Shown in pieces: positions 28,500 through 36,797 of a DNA stretch of 64,000 nt. The position numbers and the translations under genes were made by a program. Source of the DNA: Salinimonas iocasae (GTDB lineage: Bacteria > Pseudomonadota > Gammaproteobacteria > Enterobacterales > Alteromonadaceae); contig NZ_CP039852.1 in assembly GCF_006228385.1 (NCBI RefSeq), positions 1,814,001 to 1,878,000 of the forward strand. Reading direction: 5' to 3'. The notes under the pieces are model-generated. The model did no database searches. It was not told where the DNA came from and was given only the letters and a program-made list of their open reading frames with translations. Position 1 is the first letter of the stretch. Each line of letters opens with the position of its first letter.

Positions 28500-28978
28500 C
28501 AGGGTTTAAGAGAAATAGTTTTTTCAGCAGGCAGCCATATTTGTTGTTGTATCTTCCATGACTCATCAACTGGCTCAAGTGTCATTCGCCATTTACCGGG
28601 GACCATCGCTTCACTGTAACCACGATATAACCCTTTTGCATCACGGCTTAGCAAAATTGAGAAGTCTTTGGTCTGCTGAGTCGTGTGATAGAACGATAAC
28701 CTGACGGCATTGCCGTCCTGTGGGATCCCTGAGTGAAACTCAAGTACCACTGAGCCTTCTGTAATTGAGACATCGGCAGTAATATTACGACGTTTTGCCT
28801 CATGTTCCCGGGCGAGGCTTGCATTTATCGCCTTACCTTCTTTGTAGTAATCATCAACCACAAGACTGTCCTGGGTTGATATTGCCAGCTTCAGCAGTAC
28901 ACCACCCATAACCATCGTGATCACCGGTACGGCAATCAAGAACCAGGGCCAAAATTGCTTATACCAGGGCTGCTCCAT
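28499..28978 (-). CDS. ccoH: FixH/CcoH cbb3 assembly protein
   Basis: A 159-residue protein with one membrane helix near the N-terminus (FWPWFLIAVPVITMVMGGVLLKL) followed by VVDDYYKEGKAINASL, the typical FixH pattern, and a periplasmic beta-rich domain. It stabilises assembly intermediates of cbb3 oxidase. It is the first gene of the ccoHIS-safE-fnr run and lies 94 bases after ccoP, with a hairpin in between. Confidence 0.92.
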   Translation of the reverse strand: MEQPWYKQFWPWFLIAVPVITMVMGGVLLKLAISTQDSLVVDDYYKEGKAINASLAREHEAKRRNITADVSITEGSVVLEFHSGIPQDGNAVRLSFYHTTQQTKDFSILLSRDAKGLYRGYSEAMVPGKWRMTLEPVDESWKIQQQIWLPAEKTISLKP

Positions 28979-29042
28979 AAGAATACTCTAAAACAACGTA
29001 CGAAAAGGGTTTATACAGGAATGACGTGTGTAGTAAAAGGGT

Positions 29043-29064
29043 AGCCCTGCCGTATGGCAGGGCT
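29043..29064 (-). terminator. Hairpin between ccoP and fixH
   Basis: A perfect AGCCCTGCC/GGCAGGGCT stem with a 4-base loop 9 bases after the ccoP stop. On the minus strand it is followed by ACCCTTTT. It probably ends or attenuates the ccoNOQP transcript before the assembly genes. This is the position where ccoG is found in many other genomes. Confidence 0.7.
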
Positions 29065-29072
29065 CGCAGCTA

Positions 29073-30032
29073 TTATTCAGGTTGGTGAGACAGGCTATAA
29101 ACGTAAGCAGCGACAACGTGAATTTTATCCTCTCCCAACGTTTGTTTAAATGAGGGCATCACGCCATTTCTGCCGTAGGTCAGGGTTTCAGTAACAGCGC
29201 GCTTGCTGCCCCCATACAACCAAATATTATCTGTCAGATTTGGTGCGCCCAGGGCCTGATTACCTTTACCATCCTGACCATGGCAAGCGGCGCAGACAGC
29301 AAAGCGGGCTTCACCTTTATCTGCTAGTTGCTGGTCGACTTTTCGTCCACTTAAGCTTAGTACATAGGCGACAACTTCTTCGATACCCTGTTCACCCATA
29401 GCATCAAGCCATGCGGGCATCGCTGCCTGTCGGCCGTTAATAAGCGTTTCTTTAATCTTTGCACCGCTGCCGCCATACAACCAGTCCTCATCTGTCAGGT
29501 TGGGAAACCCGCCGTTTTGACCGCGAGCATCAGAGCCGTGACACTGCGCACAGTTTTGAAGAAACAGTCGGCGGCCGATTTTCACTGCATCGTCATCAAA
29601 TGCAAGCTCTTCGACAGGTACTTTGGCAAAGGCTTCAAAAATAGGGTCGAAGCGCTCAGCAGCTTTTGCCAGCTCAACGTCATACTGCACGTAATCGCCG
29701 CTGTCGATAGCATCCTGGCGCGCCTGTCTGGATTCTTCTAATGACTGAATATTCTGATTTGAGCTTTTCCAGTCCCACAACCCTTTGTAGCTGCCTAAAC
29801 CCGGGTAAAGTACTAAGTAAATCAGACCAAATACAATGGTCACGTAAAACAGAATTGTCCACCATTTAGGCAGTGGATTGTTGACCTCTTCAATGCCATC
29901 AAACTGATGGCCCATGCTTTTGCCTTCTTCCACGCCGGCAAAGTTTGTCAGACACCAGCGTAGCAAAAAGAAGCAACCTATTATGCTGCCTAGTGTTATG
30001 ACTGAAATCCAGATTGTCCAAAACATGCTCAT
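29073..30032 (-). CDS. ccoP: cbb3 oxidase dihaem cytochrome c subunit CcoP
   Basis: Membrane-anchored dihaem cytochrome c of cbb3 oxidase, 319 residues. Two N-terminal helices (FWTIWISVITLGSIIGCFFLL and WWTILFYVTIVFGLIYLVLY) are followed by two cytochrome c domains with haem-binding CAQCH and CAACH; the axial Met ligands are in AAMPAWLD and GVMPSFKQ. It receives electrons and passes them to CcoO/CcoN. It follows ccoQ by 4 bases. Confidence 0.97.
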   Translation of the reverse strand: MSMFWTIWISVITLGSIIGCFFLLRWCLTNFAGVEEGKSMGHQFDGIEEVNNPLPKWWTILFYVTIVFGLIYLVLYPGLGSYKGLWDWKSSNQNIQSLEESRQARQDAIDSGDYVQYDVELAKAAERFDPIFEAFAKVPVEELAFDDDAVKIGRRLFLQNCAQCHGSDARGQNGGFPNLTDEDWLYGGSGAKIKETLINGRQAAMPAWLDAMGEQGIEEVVAYVLSLSGRKVDQQLADKGEARFAVCAACHGQDGKGNQALGAPNLTDNIWLYGGSKRAVTETLTYGRNGVMPSFKQTLGEDKIHVVAAYVYSLSHQPE

Positions 30033-30036
30033 GAGC

Positions 30037-30210
30037 TCAAGACTCCCGCTTATCTTTTTTTATGCGCTCTTTGTCTTCATCTGCAAAGGGCAGGTTGGCA
30101 GCATCATCAAACTTCTTTTTATTGCGGCCGCTAAATGCCCACCAGACTACGCCGGCAAAACAAACAAAAACAACAATTGTAAAAATAGTGCCTATTAAAC
30201 CCTGATCCAT
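30037..30210 (-). CDS. ccoQ: cbb3 oxidase small subunit CcoQ
   Basis: A 57-residue single-helix protein: MDQGLIGTIFTIVVFVCFAG, then VWWAFSGRNKKKFDDAANLPF and a charged tail. This pattern (helix, VWWA, FDDAANLPF) is characteristic of CcoQ, which stabilises the oxidase core complex. The ATG lies one base after the ccoO stop codon and the stop is 4 bases before ccoP. Confidence 0.95.
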   Translation of the reverse strand: MDQGLIGTIFTIVVFVCFAGVVWWAFSGRNKKKFDDAANLPFADEDKERIKKDKRES

Positions 30211-30211
30211 A

Positions 30212-30820
30212 TTATTTCAAATGTGTTCCCAGAGATTGTAAATAAGCGACCAGGGCTTCCATTTCTGTTTTGCCCCGCACAGCAGCCTGAGCACCTGCGA
30301 TATCCTCATCGGAGTAAGGCACGCCGAAACCCCGGAAAACTTCCATTTTTTGCGCGGTATCTTCACCGGTAAGTTTGTTTTCCAGTAACCACGGAAAACC
30401 AGGCATATTAGATTCGGGCACAACATCACGAGGATTACGAAGGTGAGCAATATGCCAGGCATCGCTATATCGCCCGCCAACTCTGGCTAAATCAGGGCCG
30501 GTGCGTTTAGAGCCCCATAAAAAAGGGTGTTCCCAGACCGATTCGCCAGCCACACTATAGTGTCCGTAGCGTTCGGTTTCTGCACGAAACGGGCGAATCA
30601 TCTGCGAATGACAGCCTACACATCCTTCGCGAATATAAATATCGCGCCCCTCAAGCTCCAGCGCAGTGTAAGGACGCAAGCCTTCTACCGGCTCCATCGT
30701 TTGTTGCTGAAACATTAATGGCGTAATCTGCACCATTGCACCAAAACTGATAGCAACCAGAATCAGCACCGTTAGCAAACCAACATTTTTCTCAATGATC
30801 TCGTGGACATTTCTTTTCAC
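30212..30820 (-). CDS. ccoO: cbb3 oxidase monohaem cytochrome c subunit CcoO
   Basis: A 202-residue membrane-anchored cytochrome c. One N-terminal helix ([20 protein letters not shown]), then the haem c motif in [16 protein letters not shown]; the axial Met is in SNMPGFPWL. The ending in [13 protein letters not shown] is typical. It passes electrons from CcoP to the catalytic subunit and is encoded 14 bases after ccoN. Confidence 0.97.
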   Translation of the reverse strand: MKRNVHEIIEKNVGLLTVLILVAISFGAMVQITPLMFQQQTMEPVEGLRPYTALELEGRDIYIREGCVGCHSQMIRPFRAETERYGHYSVAGESVWEHPFLWGSKRTGPDLARVGGRYSDAWHIAHLRNPRDVVPESNMPGFPWLLENKLTGEDTAQKMEVFRGFGVPYSDEDIAGAQAAVRGKTEMEALVAYLQSLGTHLK

Positions 30821-30834
30821 GTGACGACTCCCTG

Positions 30835-32268
30835 TTATGCTGGCTGCGTGGCCGGGTCAGCAGCAATGCTGCCCTTGGGCGCTTTAATGGTGCGATAAGC
30901 GTTGTAAGCCATTACCAGCATACCTGCCACCACAAAACAGCCACCGATAAAGCGAACCACGTAATAAGGTTTTGACGCTTCCAGTGACTCGACAAAGCTA
31001 TAGGTCAATGTGCCATCAGCATTTACTGCACGCCACATCAGCCCCTGAAGTACGCCAGAGAACCACATAGCAACGATGTATAACACAACACCGATAGTTG
31101 CCAGCCAGAAGTGCACATTCACCAGACGAGTGCTGTACATCGCTCGCTGACCGAAAAGGTGAGGGATCAGGTGATACACCGAACCAATGGAAATCATCGC
31201 TACCCAGCCAAGCGCACCCGAGTGAACATGACCTATTGTCCAGTCGGTGTAGTGGGACAGGGCGTTAACGGTTTTAATCGCCATCATTGGCCCTTCGAAC
31301 GTGGACATGCCGTAGAAGGTTAAAGAAACCACCAAAAAGCGAAGTACCGGGTCAGTACGTAACTTATGCCACGCGCCCGATAGCGTCATTATCCCGTTTA
31401 TCATACCGCCCCAGGAGGGCACAAACAGAATAACCGACATCACCATACCCAGTGACTGCGTCCAGTCAGGCAGCGCGGTATAATGTAAGTGGTGGGGGCC
31501 TGCCCAGATATATAAAGAAATTAATGCCCAGAAGTGAACAATGGATAAACGATAAGAATAAACCGGTCGGCCAGCTTGTTTAGGAACAAAATAGTACATC
31601 ATGCCCAGGAACCCGGCAGTAAGGAAAAAGCCTACCGCATTATGGCCGTACCACCATTGCATCATGGCATCGACGGCACCGGCATATAATGAATATGATT
31701 TGGTAAATGAGACTGGAATGGCCATGCTGTTACCGATATGCAGAATCATCACGGTAAGAATAAAGGCCCCGTAGAACCAGTTTGCAACATAAATATGCGA
31801 AACTTTACGAATAACGATGGTGCCAAAAAAATTAATACAGTACGCAATCCAGACCAAAGCAATGAGGATATCAATAGGCCATTCCAGCTCTGCATACTCC
31901 TTTGACGAGGTCATACCCAGTGGAAGAGTGATAATCGCTGCGACAATAACGGCCTGCCATCCCCAGAATGTAAAGGCGGCCAGCTTGTCGCTGAAGAGCC
32001 TGACCTGCGAAGTACGCTGCACAACATAATAGGATGTCGCAAACAGGGCGCTTCCGCCAAAGGCGAAAATTACCGCGTTCGTATGCAGGGGACGTAAACG
32101 GGAAAACGTCAGCCAGGGTAGGTCGAAATTAAGCGCCGGGGCAAATAACTGGGCAGCAATAAATACGCCCAATCCCATCCCTATGATTCCCCAAACGATC
32201 GTCATAACGGTAAACTGACGTACAACCTTATAATTGTACGTCGGTTGTGCTTGGCTTATGTCACTCAT
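30835..32268 (-). CDS. ccoN: cbb3-type cytochrome c oxidase catalytic subunit CcoN
   Basis: The haem-copper subunit of the high-affinity terminal oxidase used at low oxygen; it reduces oxygen to water and pumps protons. The 477-residue protein has 12 helices. Conserved His ligands are visible in [43 protein letters not shown] and [16 protein letters not shown]. It is first in ccoNOQP, and an FNR box lies 126 bases upstream of its start. Confidence 0.97.
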   Translation of the reverse strand: MSDISQAQPTYNYKVVRQFTVMTIVWGIIGMGLGVFIAAQLFAPALNFDLPWLTFSRLRPLHTNAVIFAFGGSALFATSYYVVQRTSQVRLFSDKLAAFTFWGWQAVIVAAIITLPLGMTSSKEYAELEWPIDILIALVWIAYCINFFGTIVIRKVSHIYVANWFYGAFILTVMILHIGNSMAIPVSFTKSYSLYAGAVDAMMQWWYGHNAVGFFLTAGFLGMMYYFVPKQAGRPVYSYRLSIVHFWALISLYIWAGPHHLHYTALPDWTQSLGMVMSVILFVPSWGGMINGIMTLSGAWHKLRTDPVLRFLVVSLTFYGMSTFEGPMMAIKTVNALSHYTDWTIGHVHSGALGWVAMISIGSVYHLIPHLFGQRAMYSTRLVNVHFWLATIGVVLYIVAMWFSGVLQGLMWRAVNADGTLTYSFVESLEASKPYYVVRFIGGCFVVAGMLVMAYNAYRTIKAPKGSIAADPATQPA

Positions 32269-32370
32269 TTTATTGAATCTTCCACATCAATGAACACAGG
32301 CACAGTTTTTCGTGCAAAAAGCGCCCAAATTGGTCAATTGGTACGCGATGATAATGTTTTTATATACAAA

Positions 32371-32407
32371 AAGATAGCACAAGAAACATCAGTTTGATTC
32401 AAGTCAA
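32371..32407 (-). promoter_or_regulatory. FNR box and -10 element upstream of ccoN
   Basis: TTGACTTGAATCAA (minus strand, 32394-32407) matches the FNR consensus TTGAT-N4-ATCAA in 9 of 10 positions. A TATCTT hexamer with an upstream TG lies about 18 bases further on the minus strand, giving a class II FNR-type promoter layout. The site also lies 49 bases upstream of the divergent gene at 32456 and might affect it. Confidence 0.75.
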
Positions 32408-32455
32408 TAGATCAGCATACTAAATTAATAGTAAAGTAGTAGTTACACAAAATTC

Positions 32456-32884
32456 ATGGATAAACCAAGCCGTTCCGTCATTTTAATTAGCAGTGCCGCT
32501 GTCGTATTTTCGCTATTAACAGCAGGTGCCATATGGTTCTTTTCTACTGATACTGCGCAACATAGCTGCGTGATAAACAGCAACTCGTGCGAAATTCAAA
32601 CTGCTGACACGACTTTACAGGTAATACTGGATACAAAGCCTGCACCTGAAGAACAAATAAACTTCACGCTGAATACGCCTGGCGCATTTCACGTTCAGGA
32701 TATCCAGCTAGAAGGTGATGATATGTATATGGGCAGAGTGCCCGTCTTTATTAAAAGTAATGAAGGTAACAGCATTAAAGGATGGTTCATGCTGGGGAGT
32801 TGTAGCCAGAGCCACATGCGATGGCGGATGGTGATAAAAGTAAAGGGCCATAAAGACCCTTTCATTGTTTATCTGGATGTATAG
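32456..32884 (+). CDS. Membrane-anchored protein divergent from ccoN, function unknown
   Basis: A 142-residue protein with one N-terminal helix (VILISSAAVVFSLLTAGAIWFF) and a periplasmic beta-rich domain. Two closely spaced Cys (SCVINSNSCEI), then DDMYMGRVPVF and GSCSQSHMRWRM, give a cluster of Met, Cys and His residues. I recall similar small proteins of unknown function near cco or copper-handling genes, but no named family is claimed. It shares the intergenic FNR box with ccoN. Confidence 0.75.
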   Translation: MDKPSRSVILISSAAVVFSLLTAGAIWFFSTDTAQHSCVINSNSCEIQTADTTLQVILDTKPAPEEQINFTLNTPGAFHVQDIQLEGDDMYMGRVPVFIKSNEGNSIKGWFMLGSCSQSHMRWRMVIKVKGHKDPFIVYLDV

Positions 32885-32896
32885 CGTATTTCGCGA

Positions 32897-33364
32897 TTAC
32901 ATTTGGGACTGCAGATAATTAGCCAGGCCCACCATTTTGATCAGCTTAAGCTGTTGTTCCAGCCAGTGTGCGTGGTCCATTTCTGTATCGTCTAGCAACT
33001 CAATTAGCATATCACGGGTGACAAAGTCGCTTTCTTTTTCGCACATCGCGATAACTTCACGAAGCTTGGCGTCCACTTCATATTCAACACGCAAGTCACT
33101 TTCCAGCATTTCAGGCACTTCTTTACCCACTTTAAAGCCAGTGCGGGTTTGCATATCCGGGGTGCCTTCCAAAAAGAGCATGCGCTCGATCAGTTTTGTG
33201 GCATGGCCACGTTCATCATCAAACTCATGATCGATACGCTCATACAGCTTATTCAATCCCCAGTCTAAATACATCTGCGAGTGAATAAAGTATTGATCCA
33301 TCGCTGCCAGTTCATAGGCAAGCAGCTCATTAAGCGCCGATACTATTTTTGCATTGCCTTTCAT
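32897..33364 (-). CDS. bfr: Bacterioferritin subunit with ferroxidase centre, lacking the haem Met
   Basis: Ferritin-fold iron store, 155 residues. By alignment to E. coli Bfr by eye, the di-iron ligands Glu18, Glu51, His54, Glu94, Glu127 and His130 are all present (for example DDERGHAT and TEMDHAHW). The haem-ligand position Met52 is Arg. This is therefore a ferroxidase-competent subunit that cannot bind haem in the usual way. It starts inside the end of the neighbouring bacterioferritin gene (4-base overlap). Confidence 0.94.
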   Translation of the reverse strand: MKGNAKIVSALNELLAYELAAMDQYFIHSQMYLDWGLNKLYERIDHEFDDERGHATKLIERMLFLEGTPDMQTRTGFKVGKEVPEMLESDLRVEYEVDAKLREVIAMCEKESDFVTRDMLIELLDDTEMDHAHWLEQQLKLIKMVGLANYLQSQM

Positions 33365-33840
33365 TCGTCATCTCCGATTACCTGGGTTTGTAGATAATTT
33401 TCAAGACCCAGCGCACCAATCTGATATTCCTGGGTTTCAAGCCAGTCAAGGTGCTCTTCTTCGTATTCTAAAATTGACTCCAGCAGGTCACGGCTCACGT
33501 AATCCTGCTTCTGTTCGCACAGCGCAATACTCGTTTTCAGTTGGGGTATCTGTTCTAACTGAAACTTTGTATCACAGGCGAGCATTTCTTCAGGGGTTTC
33601 GCCGATATAAAGCTTACCCAGCGCCTGAAGATTAGGCAGACCTTCCAGAAACAAAATTCGCTCGATAAGGTCGTCTGCCTGCTTCATGTCCTTAATCGAC
33701 TTTTTATAGTTACGTTCGTTAAGATTATGAATGCCCCAGTTTTTAAACATTCGGGCATGCAGAAAATATTGATTAATGGATGTCAGCTCACTGGTGAGAA
33801 TGTCGTTCAGTGAGGCGATTACCTGCCTATCACCTTGCAT
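33361..33840 (-). CDS. bfr: Bacterioferritin subunit with haem Met, degenerate ferroxidase site
   Basis: A 159-residue ferritin-fold protein close to E. coli Bfr overall (INQYFLHARMFKNWG; IERILFLEGLPNLQ). The haem-binding Met52 is kept in KDMKQAD, but three di-iron ligands have changed: Glu51 to Asp, His54 to Gln and Glu94 to Gln. It is the complement of the downstream subunit, suggesting a mixed 24-mer as described for two-subunit bacterioferritins of Neisseria and Pseudomonas. A Fur-box-like sequence lies about 90 bases upstream. Confidence 0.94.
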   Translation of the reverse strand: MQGDRQVIASLNDILTSELTSINQYFLHARMFKNWGIHNLNERNYKKSIKDMKQADDLIERILFLEGLPNLQALGKLYIGETPEEMLACDTKFQLEQIPQLKTSIALCEQKQDYVSRDLLESILEYEEEHLDWLETQEYQIGALGLENYLQTQVIGDDE

Positions 33841-33927
33841 GGGGAATCCTTTAAAAAAATGTGATGTAAAGTATAAACCAGTATCGCCAAGCCGTCAAAA
33901 AAACCTTTTAAAACAAAGATATACAAA

Positions 33928-33942
33928 TGTAAATGATTATCA
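33928..33942 (-). promoter_or_regulatory. Fur-box-like site upstream of the bacterioferritin operon
   Basis: TGTAAAT-G-ATTATCA: the right half matches the 7-1-7 Fur consensus (TGATAAT-N-ATTATCA) exactly and the left half at 5 of 7 positions. It lies 88 bases upstream of the first bacterioferritin start codon and just before the end of the Kef-type gene. Confidence 0.6.
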
Positions 33943-33957
33943 ACGCTAACTTTGTTT

Positions 33958-35550
33958 TTATTTGGCCGGGACCACAACATCCTGATTTGCATGGACATAT
34001 GCCAGACTTTCCTCAGCAAAGCCCAAACCAGCTTCGGTAAAGAAGTTAAAAACTTTATCTACGCCATTTTCCAACAGGGCGTTTACTTCATCTTCATAGC
34101 GGGCAATCGCGGCCACCTTTCCATCAAAACCAGCATGCTTTAGCTGACCGGTAATATTAATCGCATCTTCAATAGAAGGTAATGCAAGTAAGATAAGCTG
34201 TGCGTTTGAGATGTCCAGATTATCCCAAAGGTCAATGTCTTCGCCGTCGCCACAAATAACGTTCAGGCCTTTTGCTTTCAGGCGTCGGATTTTAACGCGA
34301 TCAGCATCCATTCCGACTACACGACTGTTAACCAGTTTGCTGAGTGACTGAAACGCGCCCATTCCCACACGACCCATACCGATGACCATGAAGTGCGCTT
34401 CATCGATGCTTGGATAGATATCTTCGGGTAATCGCTTTTTGCGCTCGAAACGTGTGATTTTGTCTTTTATACGGATATACCGGCTATGAGAGTTCCGATA
34501 TAGCAGACTGGTGATCACGAACGACAACGAGACACTGAGTGCCAATACTACCAGCCACTTGTCGCTAAGTAATCCCAAAGATACAGCCAGCGAGCCCACG
34601 ATAAGACCAAATTCGCTGAAATTGCTGAGTACAAGACTGGTGAGGTAACTTGTCCGGGCACGAAGCTGCAGGCCTGTCATCAGTGCAAAGAATAGAAATG
34701 CTTTAAAAGGCAGCAATAAGCAGACAATGAGGGCCATTGTGAGCATCGGAACATCAGGCAGCGCAGTCAGGCCGATAGACAGGAAAAAACCTATCAGGAA
34801 CAAGTCTTTGAATGCCAGGAGCGATTTAGACAGCTCAGTAGCTTTTGAATGCTTGGCCAACAACATGCCGATAAGCAGTGCACCCAGGTCGCCTTTGATA
34901 CTGACCAGCTCGAAAAGCTGATAAGCGCCCAGTGCCAGAATGAACCCTGTAAGTGGCAGTAATTCGCCGTGCCCTGATTTATTCAGCATTTTATTAAGAA
35001 GGGGCAGGGCCGGGAATACCAACAGCAGTGCCAGGGCCCAGACGGAGGGCAGTTTGCCGGTTGCTGCAACCATGAATACGACAGCAAAGACATCCTGCAT
35101 AACCAGCACGCCTATCGCGAGCCTGCCGTGACGGGTTTTTCCCTCTCCGGCTTCTTCTAAGATTTTTACCACACAAACGGTACTGGAAAAACTCAGCGCA
35201 AAGGCAATAAGGGCTGCGCTTTGAAAGTCTATCGCGCCGGTGACGCTACCCATGAACGCCGCCACGCCATACAGCACGCCGGTCACCACGCCGACCCAAA
35301 TCAGTGTATGAGAGACACTACCAGCCCAGACTTCTCGCCGGCTCAAATCCTTCACGTTAAGCTTAAGGCCAATAGTAAACAGCATAATCGTAATACCAAG
35401 ACTGGCAATTTGCTGTAGTTGGTCCGACGCGGTGAATCCCAGCGCATTTAAAATAAACCCTGCTGCCAGATAACCTACCATCGGAGGAATGCCTGTCATT
35501 TTTACAGTGAGGCCACACAAAAAGGCAAACAGAAGAAAAATATATTCCAT
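33958..35550 (-). CDS. Kef-type cation:proton antiporter with RCK/TrkA-N domain (CPA2)
   Basis: A 530-residue monovalent cation:proton antiporter-2 protein. About 12 helices occupy the first 380 residues (GYLAAGFILNALGF, FSSTVCVVKILEE, VLVMQDVFAVVFM). A Rossmann-type NAD-binding domain follows (MVIGMGRVGMGAFQSL, then VVGMDADR). This resembles KefB/KefC and YbaL, which exchange K+ or Na+ for H+ under redox or pH stress. No KefF/KefG ancillary gene is adjacent, so glutathione gating is uncertain. Confidence 0.88.
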   Translation of the reverse strand: MEYIFLLFAFLCGLTVKMTGIPPMVGYLAAGFILNALGFTASDQLQQIASLGITIMLFTIGLKLNVKDLSRREVWAGSVSHTLIWVGVVTGVLYGVAAFMGSVTGAIDFQSAALIAFALSFSSTVCVVKILEEAGEGKTRHGRLAIGVLVMQDVFAVVFMVAATGKLPSVWALALLLVFPALPLLNKMLNKSGHGELLPLTGFILALGAYQLFELVSIKGDLGALLIGMLLAKHSKATELSKSLLAFKDLFLIGFFLSIGLTALPDVPMLTMALIVCLLLPFKAFLFFALMTGLQLRARTSYLTSLVLSNFSEFGLIVGSLAVSLGLLSDKWLVVLALSVSLSFVITSLLYRNSHSRYIRIKDKITRFERKKRLPEDIYPSIDEAHFMVIGMGRVGMGAFQSLSKLVNSRVVGMDADRVKIRRLKAKGLNVICGDGEDIDLWDNLDISNAQLILLALPSIEDAINITGQLKHAGFDGKVAAIARYEDEVNALLENGVDKVFNFFTEAGLGFAEESLAYVHANQDVVVPAK

Positions 35551-35595
35551 AAAAACAATAATCCCTACAACACAAGTGGTGATCTAATGACGTTA

Positions 35596-36543
35596 TCAGG
35601 CTGCCTGACGTATTTTATTGCTATGTACGAAGTTCTGGATGCGCTGATAAGTCCTGGCAGGTGCTTCTGCCATTGGCATATGCCCGACATCATGAAAAAT
35701 TTCCCAGTCGCAGTGAAGACACGCCAGCCAGTTATCGAGTGCTGATACATCCAGCAAGCCGTCTTTGCCTCCCCAGATAATCAAAACGGGTGTTGATGTG
35801 GTTGCCAGCTCTTTTTCATTAATGTATCCGGAGGCGACGAAATCGTCGAACACCTGCTGGTATTCATTGACCCTGGCAATATGCTGATCTGCCAGCACAT
35901 CTTTAACAATGCGCGGGATATAGGGGCCACTGGCCATTGCCATTGACAGCAGGCGGTAATAACCCCGCCTGCGAGTGATGAAAAACGGGTTCTGCCCCTT
36001 ATCCAGCATGGCATCAAGTCGGCTTTTCTTATTAGCAGGCATGCCCGCAGGGCACAGTAAGACCGAAGAGGAAACCGCACTGGACTGATGTTTGGCCATC
36101 CATGCGGTGATATAACCGCCCATTGAGTTACCTACCAAAGTCGCTTTTTGGTATCCCAGACGCCAGATTAACGCAGTCAGTAGTTTTCCGTGGTCGCTGA
36201 CCTTGTAATGCCACTCAGTAGAAAAGCCGGTCTGGCCATGCCCGGGCAAATCAGGAATAACGATGTGATATTCATCTTTAAATAAATTGGCCAGCGAAAG
36301 CCAGATGTTGTTGTCACCGGCAAACCCGTGGACCATCATCATCAGCGGCTTATGCCTGTTGCGGCTGCCTTCAGTTTCAAGCACGCTCAGGCTGATGCCG
36401 TTTATCGAGTAACGGCGACGAACCAGGCGTGCCTGTTGCATCGCGCGCTTTACATAGGCTGCCAGCAAAATCTCACCTAAGCGCGGGTAGGTGTACCAGT
36501 AAAGAAAACCAAGAAGCGCCAGAAAAGCGAGCAAAATCCACAT
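35596..36543 (-). CDS. Alpha/beta hydrolase with N-terminal membrane anchor
   Basis: A 315-residue alpha/beta hydrolase. The first helix (WILLAFLALLGFLYWYTYP) should anchor it in the inner membrane. Then come MVHGFAGDNNIW (oxyanion hole), the nucleophile elbow GNSMGG, the acid in IIWGGKDGLLD and the catalytic His in HDVGHMPMAE, so the triad looks intact. Lipase/esterase-like; the substrate is unknown. It precedes the Kef-type gene on the same strand with a 45-base gap. Confidence 0.87.
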   Translation of the reverse strand: MWILLAFLALLGFLYWYTYPRLGEILLAAYVKRAMQQARLVRRRYSINGISLSVLETEGSRNRHKPLMMMVHGFAGDNNIWLSLANLFKDEYHIVIPDLPGHGQTGFSTEWHYKVSDHGKLLTALIWRLGYQKATLVGNSMGGYITAWMAKHQSSAVSSSVLLCPAGMPANKKSRLDAMLDKGQNPFFITRRRGYYRLLSMAMASGPYIPRIVKDVLADQHIARVNEYQQVFDDFVASGYINEKELATTSTPVLIIWGGKDGLLDVSALDNWLACLHCDWEIFHDVGHMPMAEAPARTYQRIQNFVHSNKIRQAA

Positions 36544-36797
36544 TTGAAATGATGACCCCGATGAATCTGTATAGATAAGCGTAGTTGTGCATAAAAATAT
36601 GATTTGCCAGAAAAATCTGGCTCAGAACTCTGCACATCTGTTTACTGTCTTTTTACCATATGCCCGAAAGTGATGAAAGCTGATGACAGGGAAATAATAA
36701 TTAGTCATGAGCCTTCATGCGGTTTGTATGGTGACTGGTTTATGATCTCTCAATACAGTTATATCATATAGCTGTTAAAGGATCTGAAGCAGCGATT

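Noticed and set aside
36544..36797. GCCAGAAAAATCTGGC hairpin and AT-rich spacer as a riboswitch before the FMN-binding gene
   Set aside because: The hairpin is isolated and lacks the conserved FMN (RFN) element sequence; I see no other aptamer pattern.
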